DNA from: Deinococcus rubellus
GTDB taxonomy: Bacteria; Deinococcota; Deinococci; Deinococcales; Deinococcaceae
NCBI RefSeq assembly: GCF_025244745.1
Contig: NZ_CP104213.1
Location: 551,501 to 615,500 of the forward strand
Reading direction: 5' to 3'
Length of the DNA stretch: 64,000 bases
Positions within the stretch are counted from its first letter, which is position 1, and every line of letters starts with the position of its first letter. Below, one piece after another: positions 36,967-51,936 of the stretch. The notes below the pieces were generated by a model. That model did not search any database and was not told the DNA's origin. It saw only the letters and a program-made list of their open reading frames with translations. A program made the translations under genes and the position numbers.

Positions 36967-37470
36967 TTAAGCGGCAGGCGCTTCGCTGGGGGCTTCCTCC
37001 GCGCCGCGCCGATTCCGACTGGGGCGCTCGGTGGGAGCCTCAGCAGTCTGGGCCGGTGAACTGTGGGTTGGAGCGCTCTGGGCGGCAGGCATGGCTGTGA
37101 TGCGGCCCAGGGTCTCGCCAAAAGCGCGCATGGCGTCGCTGGCTTCCAACTCACTCACCGCGCGGGCATTGAGCGCCTTGAGTTCCTCGCGGGTCACGGC
37201 GTATTCGGGGGCGTCGTGTCCCTTGAGGCCGCGCAGCACGCTGTAGGCACTGCCCGAGACGATGTCGGCTCCCTTGCTGGTCGTGATGGTGCCCGCGCTG
37301 TCCATTCCCGCGCCGATGAGGGTGATGTTGTCGGCTGAGACCATCGTCACCCGGTCGCCGCGCTCCTCCATGTGGGCGGCGAGTTGCAGCAGGCCGCGCA
37401 GATGAAGCATGTGCTGAAACAGGTCCAGGTGCGCGGTCATCGCGCCCGCTTTCTTCAGGAGGTTGTCCAT
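36967..37470 (-). CDS. Unknown protein with disordered tail, under a strong leaderless promoter
   Basis: 167 residues. The N-terminal 105 residues look folded: a helical MTAHLDLFQHMLHLRGLLQLAAHMEERGDRV part, a beta-like VTMVSADNITLIGAG segment, and SGSAYSVLRGLKGHDAPEYAVTREELKAL. The last 50 are Ala/Pro/Glu/Arg-rich and probably disordered. No family recognised. The promoter has a perfect TTGACA, an AT-rich -10 a few bases before the ATG, and a palindrome between them. It ends at a strong terminator, so it is a single regulated gene. Confidence 0.7.
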   Translation of the reverse strand: MDNLLKKAGAMTAHLDLFQHMLHLRGLLQLAAHMEERGDRVTMVSADNITLIGAGMDSAGTITTSKGADIVSGSAYSVLRGLKGHDAPEYAVTREELKALNARAVSELEASDAMRAFGETLGRITAMPAAQSAPTHSSPAQTAEAPTERPSRNRRGAEEAPSEAPAA

Positions 37471-37474
37471 ACCC

Positions 37475-37504
37475 GTATTATTACGGTGCAGGCATAATTG
37501 TCAA
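37475..37504 (-). promoter_or_regulatory. Leaderless promoter with imperfect palindrome over the spacer
   Basis: Minus strand: TTGACA at 37499-37504 and the block TAATAATAC at 37475-37483, which contains possible -10 hexamers such as ATAATA (spacer 17) or TAATAC (spacer 18), ending 4-7 bases before the ATG. The 17-base sequence at 37481-37497 starts TTACG and ends CATAA, agreeing at 10 of 17 positions with the deinococcal radiation/desiccation response motif TTATGTCATTGACATAA. The middle does not match, so a DdrO site is only a possibility. Confidence 0.45.
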
Positions 37505-37519
37505 GCGAGTTTTAAGGAA

Positions 37520-38050
37520 TCATGAAGTCCTGCTGAGGCCAAAGCGCCCGCGCTCGTTGTAGGGCTGCCCGGTTTCGTCCTTGCCGAACAGCACCAGCTC
37601 CGACGCTGTGAAGCTGAGTGGTTCGGCCTCCAGATCGTGGAACGTCGCCTTGGCGCTCCTGACGGCTTCGGCCCAGCCCACGTTCAGGCTGCGCCAGCTC
37701 AGCGCCAGCGTCAGGTGCGGGTGAAAGTTCTCCAGCGCAAATTCGCCGGGCGCTTCGCCGAGTGTATGAACGAGGTCAGCGTGAATCGTCTCAAGCCCCG
37801 GCGCATCCACCCGCAGGAAAATGACCCGCGAGCCGAAAAAGTCCGGGTGGCCCAGCTTCACCGGGACGGGGGCGTGGCGGGCCGCAATCTGCCTGGCGAC
37901 CTGCTGCCAGCGCGCTTCTGGCCGTTCGGTGGGGGGGAGCAGTGTCACATGCGGTGCAGTAGTGACATGCTCCAGTTCGGTTTGCCAGGCCAGCACGCGG
38001 GCGGCAACGTCGGGCGGCGGGGTCACGCCTAGAAAGAAGGTGGGAGTCAT
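37520..38050 (-). CDS. 2'-5' RNA ligase / 2H phosphoesterase family protein
   Basis: 176 residues with the two HxT/S motifs of 2H phosphoesterases: APHVTLLPP at about 32-40 and FHPHLTLAL at about 108-116. These enzymes open cyclic nucleotide phosphates (ThpR-type) or ligate 2'-5' RNA ends. The exact reaction cannot be told from sequence. Start ATG at 38050 has TAAGCT 5 bases upstream on its strand. Its start codon is only 16 bases from that of the divergent epimerase. Confidence 0.87.
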   Translation of the reverse strand: MTPTFFLGVTPPPDVAARVLAWQTELEHVTTAPHVTLLPPTERPEARWQQVARQIAARHAPVPVKLGHPDFFGSRVIFLRVDAPGLETIHADLVHTLGEAPGEFALENFHPHLTLALSWRSLNVGWAEAVRSAKATFHDLEAEPLSFTASELVLFGKDETGQPYNERGRFGLSRTS

Positions 38051-38054
38051 GCTC

Positions 38055-38061
38055 TAGCTTA
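38055..38061. promoter_or_regulatory. Overlapping divergent -10 elements
   Basis: The 16 bases between the two start codons hold TAGCTT (plus, 38055-38060, 6 bases from ATG 38067) and TAAGCT (minus, 38056-38061, 5 bases from ATG 38050). The two hexamers overlap over five bases, so the promoters should exclude each other. Confidence 0.5.
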
Positions 38062-38066
38062 GAGGC

Positions 38067-39071
38067 ATGAATCTCCTTGTGCTGGGCGGTACCCGCTTCG
38101 TGGGTCGGCAACTGGTTCTGGCGGCGCTGGAACGCGGCCACGCGGTCACCGTGTTCACGCGTGGCCAGTCGGATGACGATCTGCCACCGGACGTGGAGCG
38201 CCTGCGTGGTGACCGGGACGCGGGTGACTTGAGCGCCCTGACTGAACTTGAGCAGGCGGGCCGCACCTGGGACGCCTGCCTGGACGTGAGCGGCTACCTG
38301 CCGCGCGTGGTGGCCAGCAGCGCCAAGCTTCTCAAAGATGCCGTGAAGCGCTACCTGTTCATTTCCACCGTCAGCGTCTACGCCGATCAGGCGCGACCGA
38401 TCACCGAAGACTCGGCGCTGGCCGCCTTGGACAACCCCGAGAGCGAGGACATCCACGCCGATTACGGAGCGCTCAAGGTGATCTGCGAGGAGCGTGTGCG
38501 GGCCGTCTACGGTCAGCGGGCCACCATCGTCCGGCCCGGACTGGTGGCGGGGCCGTTCGACCACACCCACCGTTTCACGTACTGGGCGATGCGGGCGGCG
38601 CGGGGAGGAGTGGCGTCTTCAAAGGCGTCCGCTGACGACGAGAGGGGAGTGGCCCTGGCCCCCGGCGATGGCCAGGACTTCATTCAGGTCATCGACGTCC
38701 GCGATCTGGCTGCCTTCACGGTGAAGTTGCTGGAAGAAAACATCGGCGGCACCTTCAACGCGGTGGGCGAGCCGCTGGTCTTTGGCGCTTTCCTGGATGA
38801 AGTCTCGGCAGGTGTTGGGAGCCAGCCGATCTGGCGCTGGGTTTCACAGACCGAACAGGAGCGTCTGGAGGCGACCAACCTCTGGCCGATCTATGCCCAC
38901 CGCGAACCCGTCCTGAACATCCAACCCACGCGGGCCAGGGCTGTGGGCCTGGCGTTGCGTCCCCTCGCCGACACGGCCCGCGATACCCTGGAGTGGGCGC
39001 AGGCCAGCGGAGCCGAAGGTGCGGGACCGAGCGCCGAGCGGGAAGCCGAACTGCTGGCCCAGCTCCGCTGA
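38067..39071 (+). CDS. NAD-dependent epimerase/dehydratase with a 13-residue insert
   Basis: 334 residues. A Rossmann start LLVLGGTRFVGRQLV (GxxxxGR) and the SDR-extended pattern (YLFISTVSVYAD, DYGALK with Tyr-x3-Lys) mark it as an atypical extended SDR. Substrate unknown. Between ARGG and LAPGDGQDFIQVIDVRDLA it carries about 13 extra residues (VASSKASADDERG). These are encoded by a 39-base insert flanked by GGAGTGGC direct repeats at 38607 and 38646. The frame is kept. Start ATG with TAGCTT 6 bases before. Confidence 0.87.
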   Translation: MNLLVLGGTRFVGRQLVLAALERGHAVTVFTRGQSDDDLPPDVERLRGDRDAGDLSALTELEQAGRTWDACLDVSGYLPRVVASSAKLLKDAVKRYLFISTVSVYADQARPITEDSALAALDNPESEDIHADYGALKVICEERVRAVYGQRATIVRPGLVAGPFDHTHRFTYWAMRAARGGVASSKASADDERGVALAPGDGQDFIQVIDVRDLAAFTVKLLEENIGGTFNAVGEPLVFGAFLDEVSAGVGSQPIWRWVSQTEQERLEATNLWPIYAHREPVLNIQPTRARAVGLALRPLADTARDTLEWAQASGAEGAGPSAEREAELLAQLR

Positions 39072-39120
39072 ACACTCTGGGCTGATCCACGCTGATCCAC
39101 TAAATTGCGACGTTTCACCC

Positions 39121-39150
39121 TTGCGCCGCCCGGCCCCGGCGCGCTAGGAT
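39121..39150 (+). promoter_or_regulatory. Putative promoter of rpsL-rpsG-fusA (TTGCGC-N18-TAGGAT)
   Basis: TTGCGC at 39121 and TAGGAT at 39145 are 18 bases apart and lie 170 bases before rpsL, leaving a long leader. A 10-base direct repeat GCTGATCCAC stands at 39081-39100 just upstream. The rest of the 251-base gap has no gene. Confidence 0.5.
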
Positions 39151-39322
39151 ACTCCGGCTGGAAACTCTCTGGCCTGTCCGCGAGATCCCGGGACCGGGGC
39201 CAGAAGCTCCTGCGGAAGTCCGCTGCGTGAATGCTGACCACGCTCAACTCCAAGACGCCCCAGGCGATGATCGCCGGGTCAACTCTCAAGCTTTCAGAAG
39301 TTCCACCGAGGAGTGATTTACC

Positions 39323-39727
<405 letters not shown>

Positions 39728-39774
39728 AGAAGTAGGCCGCACTTGATTTGCCGCCTTCTTCGGAGGCCGGACCA

Positions 39775-39831
39775 ATGAATCAATGAGGAGCAGTTAAGCA
39801 AATGCACCGTAAAACAGTGCTTCATCAGTAA
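39775..39831 (+). other. Three tiny overlapping reading frames in the rpsL-rpsG gap
   Basis: ATG frames of 3, 4 and 9 codons start at 39775, 39783 and 39802. The first follows a GGAGG, and the first two overlap as ATGA. They lie in the 200-base gap before rpsG, where S7 autoregulation acts in E. coli. They may be chance or a regulatory leader. Confidence 0.3.
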
Positions 39832-39927
39832 GCGCTCCGAGCAGACCTGTTCAGAACAGAAAAACTGCAGCGCTGAAGTCCGCCCCCGCCGTAAGTTCGG
39901 CGCGCTGGGCGTAGAGAGGGAGTCAAA

Positions 39928-40398
39928 ATGGCCCGTCGCCGTAGAGCAGAAGTTCGTGAATTGTTGCCCGACCTCGTTTATCAGGATGTGCTGGTCAGCG
40001 CCACCATCAACCGCATCATGGAAGACGGCAAGAAGAACCTGGCCAGCCGTATTTTTTACGGTGCGATGAGCGTCGTTCAGGACCGCACCGGCCAGGAGCC
40101 GCTCAAGGTCTACAAGCAGGCCTTTGAGAACATCAAGCCGCGCGTGGAAGTCCGCAGCCGCCGCGTGGGCGGAAGCACCTATCAGGTGCCGGTGGAAGTC
40201 AGCGTCCGCCGCGCCCAGAGCTTGACCCTGCGGTGGATGAAGTCCGCCGTGGACAACCGCCCCGAGCGCACCGCCGTCGAGAGACTGGCCGCCGAGATCC
40301 TCGACGCTGCCCAGGGGCGCGGCGGGGCCATCAAGAAAAAAGATGACGTGGAGCGTATGGCTGAAGCCAACCGCGCCTACGCGCATTACCGCTGGTAA
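39928..40398 (+). CDS. rpsG: 30S ribosomal protein S7
   Basis: 156 residues, normal length. MARRRRAEVRELLPDLVYQ, VSATINRIMEDGKKNLA, PRVEVRSRRVGGSTYQVPVEV and NRAYAHYRW at the end are the S7 pattern. It nucleates assembly of the 30S head on the 3' domain of 16S rRNA. GAGAGGGAG lies 8 bases before the ATG. Unusually wide gaps separate it from rpsL (200) and fusA (123). Confidence 0.96.
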   Translation: MARRRRAEVRELLPDLVYQDVLVSATINRIMEDGKKNLASRIFYGAMSVVQDRTGQEPLKVYKQAFENIKPRVEVRSRRVGGSTYQVPVEVSVRRAQSLTLRWMKSAVDNRPERTAVERLAAEILDAAQGRGGAIKKKDDVERMAEANRAYAHYRW

Positions 40399-40521
40399 AC
40401 AGGCAGCAAGGCAGACGGCGGCTGTAGCGTTTTTCGCTGGGTCGCCGCTTTGTCCGCCTGTAGCCTGCCGAGTTTCCGCACTCGACTTTCTCGCAAGTCA
40501 ACCCAATCAGGGAGTTTCAAA

Positions 40522-42618
<2,097 letters not shown>

Positions 42619-42635
42619 AGCTCAAGTCTTTGGGG

Positions 42636-42669
42636 GCGGGCCATCTCTACGGAGATGGCCCGCTTTTTT
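42636..42669 (+). terminator. Strong terminator after fusA with UACG tetraloop
   Basis: A perfect 12-bp stem GCGGGCCATCTC / GAGATGGCCCGC closes a TACG loop (cUACGg in RNA, an extra-stable UNCG tetraloop) and is followed by six T. Confidence 0.92.
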
Positions 42670-42694
42670 GACGAGTCGTTGACGTTGTTAATGT

Positions 42695-42700
42695 TAAGAT
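42695..42700 (+). promoter_or_regulatory. -10 element TAAGAT of the small membrane gene
   Basis: TAAGAT lies 5 bases before the ATG at 42706. The -35 region is not obvious. Confidence 0.45.
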
Positions 42701-42705
42701 GAAGC

Positions 42706-43110
42706 ATGAAGCCTGAAAAACTCTCCTGGGTCACGATTCCGCTGCTGATTTCGGTGGTGCTGAGTATCCTGGGGATGCTGAGCTTGCCTTTTATCGGCGT
42801 GCTCCTCAACATCGTCTTCGGCGCGGCCATCAACGATTCCTCGACTTCGGCATCAGATGCCCAGACGCTCGGCCTGGTGAGGTTTTTTACCGGCTCGACC
42901 TTGTGGATCATTTTCTTTTTCAGCCTGGCCTGGACGGTCTTTCAGTTCTTCACCTACCGTGCCGTGCAAGAGGGCAAGGGCTGGGCGCGCGTCGCTGCCA
43001 TCGTGATCGCCATTCTGGGACTGCTGAACTTTCCCATCGGCACAGCGCTGGGCGTCTTTATGCTGGTCGGCGCATTTGATCCGGCCGTGCAGCAGTACGC
43101 CGGCCGCTGA
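42706..43110 (+). CDS. Membrane protein of unknown function between fusA and tuf
   Basis: 134 residues with three to four helices: about 8-35 (VTIPLLISVVLSILGMLSL and onwards), 60-80 (TLWIIFFFSLAWTVFQFF) and 92-122 (ARVAAIVIAILGLLNF and onwards). The layout resembles small DUF4064-like four-helix proteins, but I cannot assign a family. It has its own leaderless promoter and a terminator on either side, so it is an independent insert in the str region. Confidence 0.75.
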   Translation: MKPEKLSWVTIPLLISVVLSILGMLSLPFIGVLLNIVFGAAINDSSTSASDAQTLGLVRFFTGSTLWIIFFFSLAWTVFQFFTYRAVQEGKGWARVAAIVIAILGLLNFPIGTALGVFMLVGAFDPAVQQYAGR

Positions 43111-43141
43111 GTCTGGGTTGTGTGCTGAAGGCAGGGTCAAG

Positions 43142-43166
43142 GGCCACCCGGCGAGGTGGCCTTTTT
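43142..43166 (+). terminator. Terminator after the small membrane gene
   Basis: GGCCACC pairs with GGTGGCC around a CGGCGA loop and is followed by TTTTT. Confidence 0.85.
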
Positions 43167-43200
43167 GATTGGCGACGCGCGGCGCGGCGAAACCTCCCTC

Positions 43201-43229
43201 TTGCCATTCTCGCACCAGTCCGCTACTCT
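43201..43229 (+). promoter_or_regulatory. Promoter of the tuf-rpsJ transcription unit (TTGCCA-N17-TACTCT)
   Basis: TTGCCA at 43201 and TACTCT at 43224 have the ideal 17-base spacer. The -10 ends 175 bases before tuf, leaving a leader of about 170 bases in which no gene is seen. Confidence 0.6.
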
Positions 43230-43404
43230 ATGAAGTCGGTGCGCTGAAAAGCGTTGGCGCAACGTGCCGTGTGGCTGGGCCGGAGTCAAAGACTTCCGCG
43301 CTATGGCCCCGGCGGGAATCAACCCAATGTGGACTTCATGTTCCACGGCAACCCGATCAAAGGGCTGCTTATGCATGTGGCCCACCACTTGGAGGAGTAA
43401 GAAT

Positions 43405-44622
<1,218 letters not shown>

Positions 44623-44627
44623 GTGAA

Positions 44628-45570
<943 letters not shown>

Positions 45571-45571
<1 letters not shown>

Positions 45572-46188
45572 TGGCTCAGATCAACGTGGTGGGCAACAAC
45601 GCCCGCACCATTCAGTTGGAGTTGCCCAAAGCCAACCCCAACCTGCTGCACGAGGTCGTGACCTGGCAGCTTGCCAAGCGCCGCGCCGGAACGGCCAGCA
45701 CCAAGACCCGTACCCAGGTCAGTGCGACCAGCAAGAAGATGTACAGCCAGAAAGGCACCGGTAACGCCCGTCACGGCGACCGTGGTGCGCCCAACTTCGT
45801 GGGCGGCGGCGTGGCCTTCGGTCCCAAGCCGCGCAGCTACGCCTACAGCCTGCCCAAGAAGGTCCGTCAGCTCGGTCTGGCGATGGCCCTGTCTGACCGC
45901 AGCGAGCAGGGCAAACTGCTGGCGGTTGACGGCTTTGGCCTCAGCGACCACAAAACCAAGGGCTTCGTGAGCTGGGCCAAGGACAACGGCATGGACGGCT
46001 CCGAGCGCGTGTTTCTGGTGACGGACGACGCTGTCGTGCGCCGCGCGGCGCGCAACCTGCCGTGGGTCACGGCGCTGCCAGTGGCAGGCCTCAACGTCTA
46101 CGACATCCTGCGCCACGAGCGTCTGGTTATTGACGCCGCCGTGCTGGAACCCGCCAGAACGGACGTTCAGGAAGGTGAGCAGCAGTGA
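45571..46188 (+). CDS. rplD: 50S ribosomal protein L4
   Basis: 205 residues. The extended loop that lines the exit tunnel is visible as [30 protein letters not shown]. Residues after it form the globular domain, ending in [19 protein letters not shown]. In E. coli L4 also represses the S10 operon; whether that holds here is not known. Overlaps rplW by 4 bases. Confidence 0.95.
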
Positions 46189-46475
46189 GCAGCATCTACG
46201 AAACCCTGCAAGTCCCGGTGATGAGCGAGAAAGCTTATGCGGGCATGGAAAAAGGTGTCTACACCTTCTGGGTCAAGCCCGGCTCCACCAAAACGGACGT
46301 TCGCAACGCGGTGCAGCAGGCGTTCGGCGTCAAGGTGGTCAAGGTCACGACCTTTAACGTCGAAGGCAAGGTCAAGCGGGTCGGTAAGTACACCGGCAAC
46401 CGCAATGACCGCAAAAAAGCCATGGTCAAACTCGCCGATGGCCAGAAGATCGAGGCCCTCGAGGGTCTGGTTTAA
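46185..46475 (+). CDS. rplW: 50S ribosomal protein L23
   Basis: 96 residues from GTG, which overlaps the rplD stop (GTGA). [47 protein letters not shown] and [13 protein letters not shown] are the L23 pattern. It sits at the tunnel exit and docks trigger factor and SRP. Confidence 0.95.
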   Translation: MSSIYETLQVPVMSEKAYAGMEKGVYTFWVKPGSTKTDVRNAVQQAFGVKVVKVTTFNVEGKVKRVGKYTGNRNDRKKAMVKLADGQKIEALEGLV

Positions 46476-46488
46476 GGAAGGTTGAAGC

Positions 46489-47322
<834 letters not shown>

Positions 47323-47333
47323 GGAGGGTAGGA

Positions 47334-47621
<288 letters not shown>

Positions 47622-47622
<1 letters not shown>

Positions 47623-47956
47623 TGCAGGCCAAAGCGATTGCACGCTACATCCGTATCAGCCCGCGCAAGGTTCGCCTTGTTGTGGACGTGATTCGCGGCA
47701 AGAACGTCCGTGACGCCGAAGACCTGCTGCGCTTCGTGCCCCGAGCGGCCAGCACCCCTGTGGACAAGGTGCTGAAAAGCGCCAAGGCCAACGCGGTCAA
47801 CAATCACGACATGATCGAGGACCGTCTCTACGTGTCGCAGATCTTCGTGGACGTCGGGCCGACCCTCAAGCGCCTCATCCCGCGTGCCCGTGGCAGTGCC
47901 AACATCATCAAGAAGCGCACCAGCCACATCACCGTCATTCTGGAGGAGCGCGCCTA

Positions 47957-47957
<1 letters not shown>
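47622..47957 (+). CDS. rplV: 50S ribosomal protein L22
   Basis: 111 residues. [22 protein letters not shown] is the N-terminal signature; the beta-hairpin [22 protein letters not shown] reaches into the exit tunnel, where macrolide-resistance changes occur. It shares terminal bases with both neighbours. Confidence 0.96.
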
Positions 47958-48705
<748 letters not shown>

Positions 48706-48706
<1 letters not shown>

Positions 48707-49131
48707 TGCTGCTTCCCAAGCGCACCAAATACCGTAAGCAGATGCGTGGCCGCATGCGCGGTGACGCCAAGGGCGGCGACTACGTGGCCTTCGGTGACTT
48801 CGGCCTGATCGCCATGGAACCGGCCTGGATTAAGAGCAACCAGATCGAGGCCTGCCGCATCGTGATGAGCCGTCACTTCCGGCGCGGCGGTAAGATCTAC
48901 ATCCGTATCTTCCCCGACAAGCCCGTGACCAAGAAGCCCGCCGAAACCCGAATGGGCAAAGGTAAGGGTGCTGTGGAGTTCTGGGTGAGCGTGGTCAAGC
49001 CAGGGCGCGTGATGTTCGAGGTTTCGGGCGTCACCGAGGATCAGGCCAAGGAAGCCTTCAGGCTCGCGGGGCACAAGCTCCCGATTCAGACCAAGATGGT
49101 CAAGCGCGAGGTTTACGATGAAGCTCAGTGA
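48706..49131 (+). CDS. rplP: 50S ribosomal protein L16
   Basis: 141 residues. [19 protein letters not shown] and the [26 protein letters not shown] end. Of two adjacent ATGs, the second (48706) is 6 bases from GGAGG and matches the normal L16 start. Binds near the A-site tRNA. Overlaps rpmC by 14 bases. Confidence 0.95.
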
Positions 49132-49321
49132 GTTGCGCGCCGTTGACGCGGCCAGCGTGGCCAAGGAAGTGGCCTCGCGCAAAGAAGAACTGATGAAGCT
49201 GCGTTTCCAGGGCGCGGTGGGCAACTTGGCCCAGCCGCACCGGGTCCGTCAGCTCCGCAAAGAAGTGGCGCAACTGCTCACCCTCCAGGGCGAGCGTCAG
49301 CGCCAGGCAGGTGACAAGTAA
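49118..49321 (+). CDS. rpmC: 50S ribosomal protein L29
   Basis: 67 residues: [53 protein letters not shown]. Two-helix hairpin protein at the tunnel exit next to L23. Confidence 0.95.
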   Translation: MKLSELRAVDAASVAKEVASRKEELMKLRFQGAVGNLAQPHRVRQLRKEVAQLLTLQGERQRQAGDK

Positions 49322-49322
49322 G

Positions 49323-49610
49323 ATGGCCAGAAAGACCCTTCAGGGCACCGTCGTGAGCGACAAGGCTGACAAGACCGTCAGCGTCAAGGTCGAGCGAAGA
49401 TTCGCCCACCCCCTTTACGGCAAAGTCGTGACCCGCAGCCACAAGTACGCGGCCCACGACGAGAACAACGACTACAAGACCGGCGACCGCGTGGAGATTC
49501 TGGCGGTGCGTCCCATCAGCAAGTCCAAAACCTGGAAGGTCACGCAGTTGCTCGAGCGCCCGCGCGGCATCGAGACCACCGCCGTTGAAACCGAAGGCGG
49601 CCAAGCATGA
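49323..49610 (+). CDS. rpsQ: 30S ribosomal protein S17
   Basis: 95 residues: [45 protein letters not shown] and [23 protein letters not shown] at 49323 just follows the rpmC TAA; a GTG four codons earlier lies inside rpmC. OB-fold 16S binder. Overlaps rplN by 4 bases. Confidence 0.95.
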   Translation: MARKTLQGTVVSDKADKTVSVKVERRFAHPLYGKVVTRSHKYAAHDENNDYKTGDRVEILAVRPISKSKTWKVTQLLERPRGIETTAVETEGGQA

Positions 49611-50011
49611 TCATGCCCCAGTCCCGCCTCGACGTGGCGGACAACAGTGGCGCGCGCGAGATCATGTGCATCCGCGTGCTCAACAGCGGCATCGGCGGCA
49701 AGGGCCTGACCACCGGCGGCGGCGGCAACAAGCGCTACGCCCACGTCGGTGACATCATCGTGGCCTCCGTGAAAGACGCTGCCCCGCGCGGCACTGTCAA
49801 GAGCGGTGACGTGGTCAAGGCCGTGGTCGTCCGGACCAGCTTTGCCATCAAGCGTGCCGACGGTTCGGTCATCCGCTTTGACAAGAACGCTGCCGTGATC
49901 ATCAACAACCAGGGTGAGCCGCGCGGCACCCGCGTCTTCGGGCCGGTGGCCCGCGAGTTGCGCGACCGCCGCTTCATGAAGATCATCTCGCTGGCCCCGG
50001 AGGTGCTGTGA
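49607..50011 (+). CDS. rplN: 50S ribosomal protein L14
   Basis: 134 residues: [85 protein letters not shown]. Part of the intersubunit bridge B8 region. Its ATGA start overlaps rpsQ; its TGA overlaps rplX's ATG. Confidence 0.96.
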   Translation: MIMPQSRLDVADNSGAREIMCIRVLNSGIGGKGLTTGGGGNKRYAHVGDIIVASVKDAAPRGTVKSGDVVKAVVVRTSFAIKRADGSVIRFDKNAAVIINNQGEPRGTRVFGPVARELRDRRFMKIISLAPEVL

Positions 50012-50373
50012 TGCCGCAGGGTAAATTCAGCGCCCCCAAGCCCGGCAAGCACCACAACAACAAGTTGCACGTCAAGAAGGGCGACACCGTGATCGTCAAC
50101 CGGGGCAAGCACAAGGGTGCAACCGGCACCGTGCTGTTTGCCAGCCCGGAAGACCAGAAGATCGTCGTCGAGGGCGTCAACATCGTCAAGAAGCACGTCA
50201 AGCCCACGCCCGGTAACACGGCGGGCGGCATTGACGAGCGCGAAGGGGCCATGCATGCTTCCAAGGTGCAGCTCGTTGACCCTGAGACCGGCAAGGCCAC
50301 CCGCATCCGCAAAACCATCGTGGACGGCAAGAAAGTCCGCGTGGGCGCGCAGAGCGGCAAAACCATCGACTGA
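50011..50373 (+). CDS. rplX: 50S ribosomal protein L24
   Basis: 120 residues: a KOW motif region [24 protein letters not shown], then [15 protein letters not shown] and [24 protein letters not shown] at 50011 is preferred to the GTG directly before it, as GGAGGTG then has normal spacing. L24 starts 50S assembly. Confidence 0.95.
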   Translation: MPQGKFSAPKPGKHHNNKLHVKKGDTVIVNRGKHKGATGTVLFASPEDQKIVVEGVNIVKKHVKPTPGNTAGGIDEREGAMHASKVQLVDPETGKATRIRKTIVDGKKVRVGAQSGKTID

Positions 50374-50432
50374 AGTTCTGGGGCGCGCCGAGCGCGCGTC
50401 CTGGGCGACCCGTCCGCCCGAAGAAGGAAGAT

Positions 50433-50972
50433 ATGCAGCAGCTCAAGCAAAAATACAATGACGAAGTGCGCCCGGCGCTGGTGCAGCAATTCAGCTACAG
50501 CTCGGTGATGGCCGCGCCGCGCATCGAGAAGATTGTGGTCAACGAGGGTCTGGGGTCGGCCAAAGAAGACAGCAAGGCGATCGACAAGGCCGCCAAAGAG
50601 TTGGGCCTGATCACCCTGCAAAAGCCGATCATCACCAAGGCCAAGAAGAGCATCTCCAACTTCAAGCTGCGTGCCGGAATGCCGGTGGGCATCAAGGTGA
50701 CGCTGCGCGGCGACCGCATGTACGTCTTCCTGGAAAAGCTGATCAACATCGGTCTGCCGCGTATCCGCGACTTCCGTGGGGTCAATCCCAACGCCTTCGA
50801 TGGACGCGGTAACTACAACCTCGGCATCAAAGAGCAGCTCATCTTTCCGGAAATCACCTACGACATGGTCGACAAGACGCGCGGCATGGACATCACCATC
50901 GTGACAACGGCCCGCAACGATGAGGAAGGTCGGGCGCTGCTGGCTGGCATGGGCCTTCCTTTCCGCAAGTAA
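50433..50972 (+). CDS. rplE: 50S ribosomal protein L5
   Basis: 179 residues: [61 protein letters not shown], and [23 protein letters not shown]. Binds 5S rRNA and bridges to the 30S head. GAAGGAAG precedes the ATG. The 60-base gap after rplX is the first real break in the operon. Confidence 0.96.
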   Translation: MQQLKQKYNDEVRPALVQQFSYSSVMAAPRIEKIVVNEGLGSAKEDSKAIDKAAKELGLITLQKPIITKAKKSISNFKLRAGMPVGIKVTLRGDRMYVFLEKLINIGLPRIRDFRGVNPNAFDGRGNYNLGIKEQLIFPEITYDMVDKTRGMDITIVTTARNDEEGRALLAGMGLPFRK

Positions 50973-51062
50973 TTCCAGTACAATTTCTAGTTGCGCGTGG
51001 ACTTTGCGTCTGCGCGCATGCTTGCTGAGGCCACATTGCCCAGCGGGCAAGGAGACAAGAGC

Positions 51063-51332
51063 ATGGCGAAGACGAGTAAAATTGTCAAGCAAAAGCAGCG
51101 TGAAGCGGTGGTCGCCAAGTACGCCGACAAGCGCCAGGCGATGAAGGATGCGGGCGACTACTACGGCCTCTCGCAGCTCCCGCGTGATGCCAGCCCTACC
51201 AGGCTGCACAACCGCTGCGAATTCACGGGCCGCCCGCGCGGCTACATCCGCTTTTTTGGCGTCAGCCGCATCGTGCTGCGCGAAATGGCCAGCCGGGGCG
51301 AGTTGCCCGGCGTCCGCAAAGCGAGCTGGTAA
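51063..51332 (+). CDS. rpsN: 30S ribosomal protein S14, long zinc-free form
   Basis: 89 residues: [27 protein letters not shown] and the C-terminal [27 protein letters not shown]. It lacks the paired CxxC motifs of the 61-residue zinc-binding type, having a single Cys. AAGGAG precedes the ATG at 51063; an upstream GTG frame has no homology. TACAAT at about 50979 could be an internal -10. Confidence 0.94.
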   Translation: MAKTSKIVKQKQREAVVAKYADKRQAMKDAGDYYGLSQLPRDASPTRLHNRCEFTGRPRGYIRFFGVSRIVLREMASRGELPGVRKASW

Positions 51333-51494
51333 ACACCTCACCGGATACGAACCGCTCGTTTGAGTGGTGATCGTCTGGTCAGAGAGGTCCCTTCCCAAGA
51401 CGAGAATGCCGCCTGCCCTCACGGGTTCAATGTTTTTGGCGGCCCCTCAGTGGGTTTCATTGTGCAGTACTCAGACAGAGTGCTGACACCAAGT

Positions 51495-51520
51495 CCGGGG
51501 AACCCCCAGGTTCCCGGAGG
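51495..51520 (+). promoter_or_regulatory. Hairpin touching the rpsH ribosome-binding site
   Basis: CCGGGGAACC pairs with GGTTCCCGG (one G bulged) around a CCCA loop. The last GG of the stem is the first GG of the GGAGG site used by rpsH. Folding would partly hide the site. Confidence 0.45.
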
Positions 51521-51524
51521 AATA

Positions 51525-51926
<402 letters not shown>

Positions 51927-51936
51927 GGAGGGCTGT

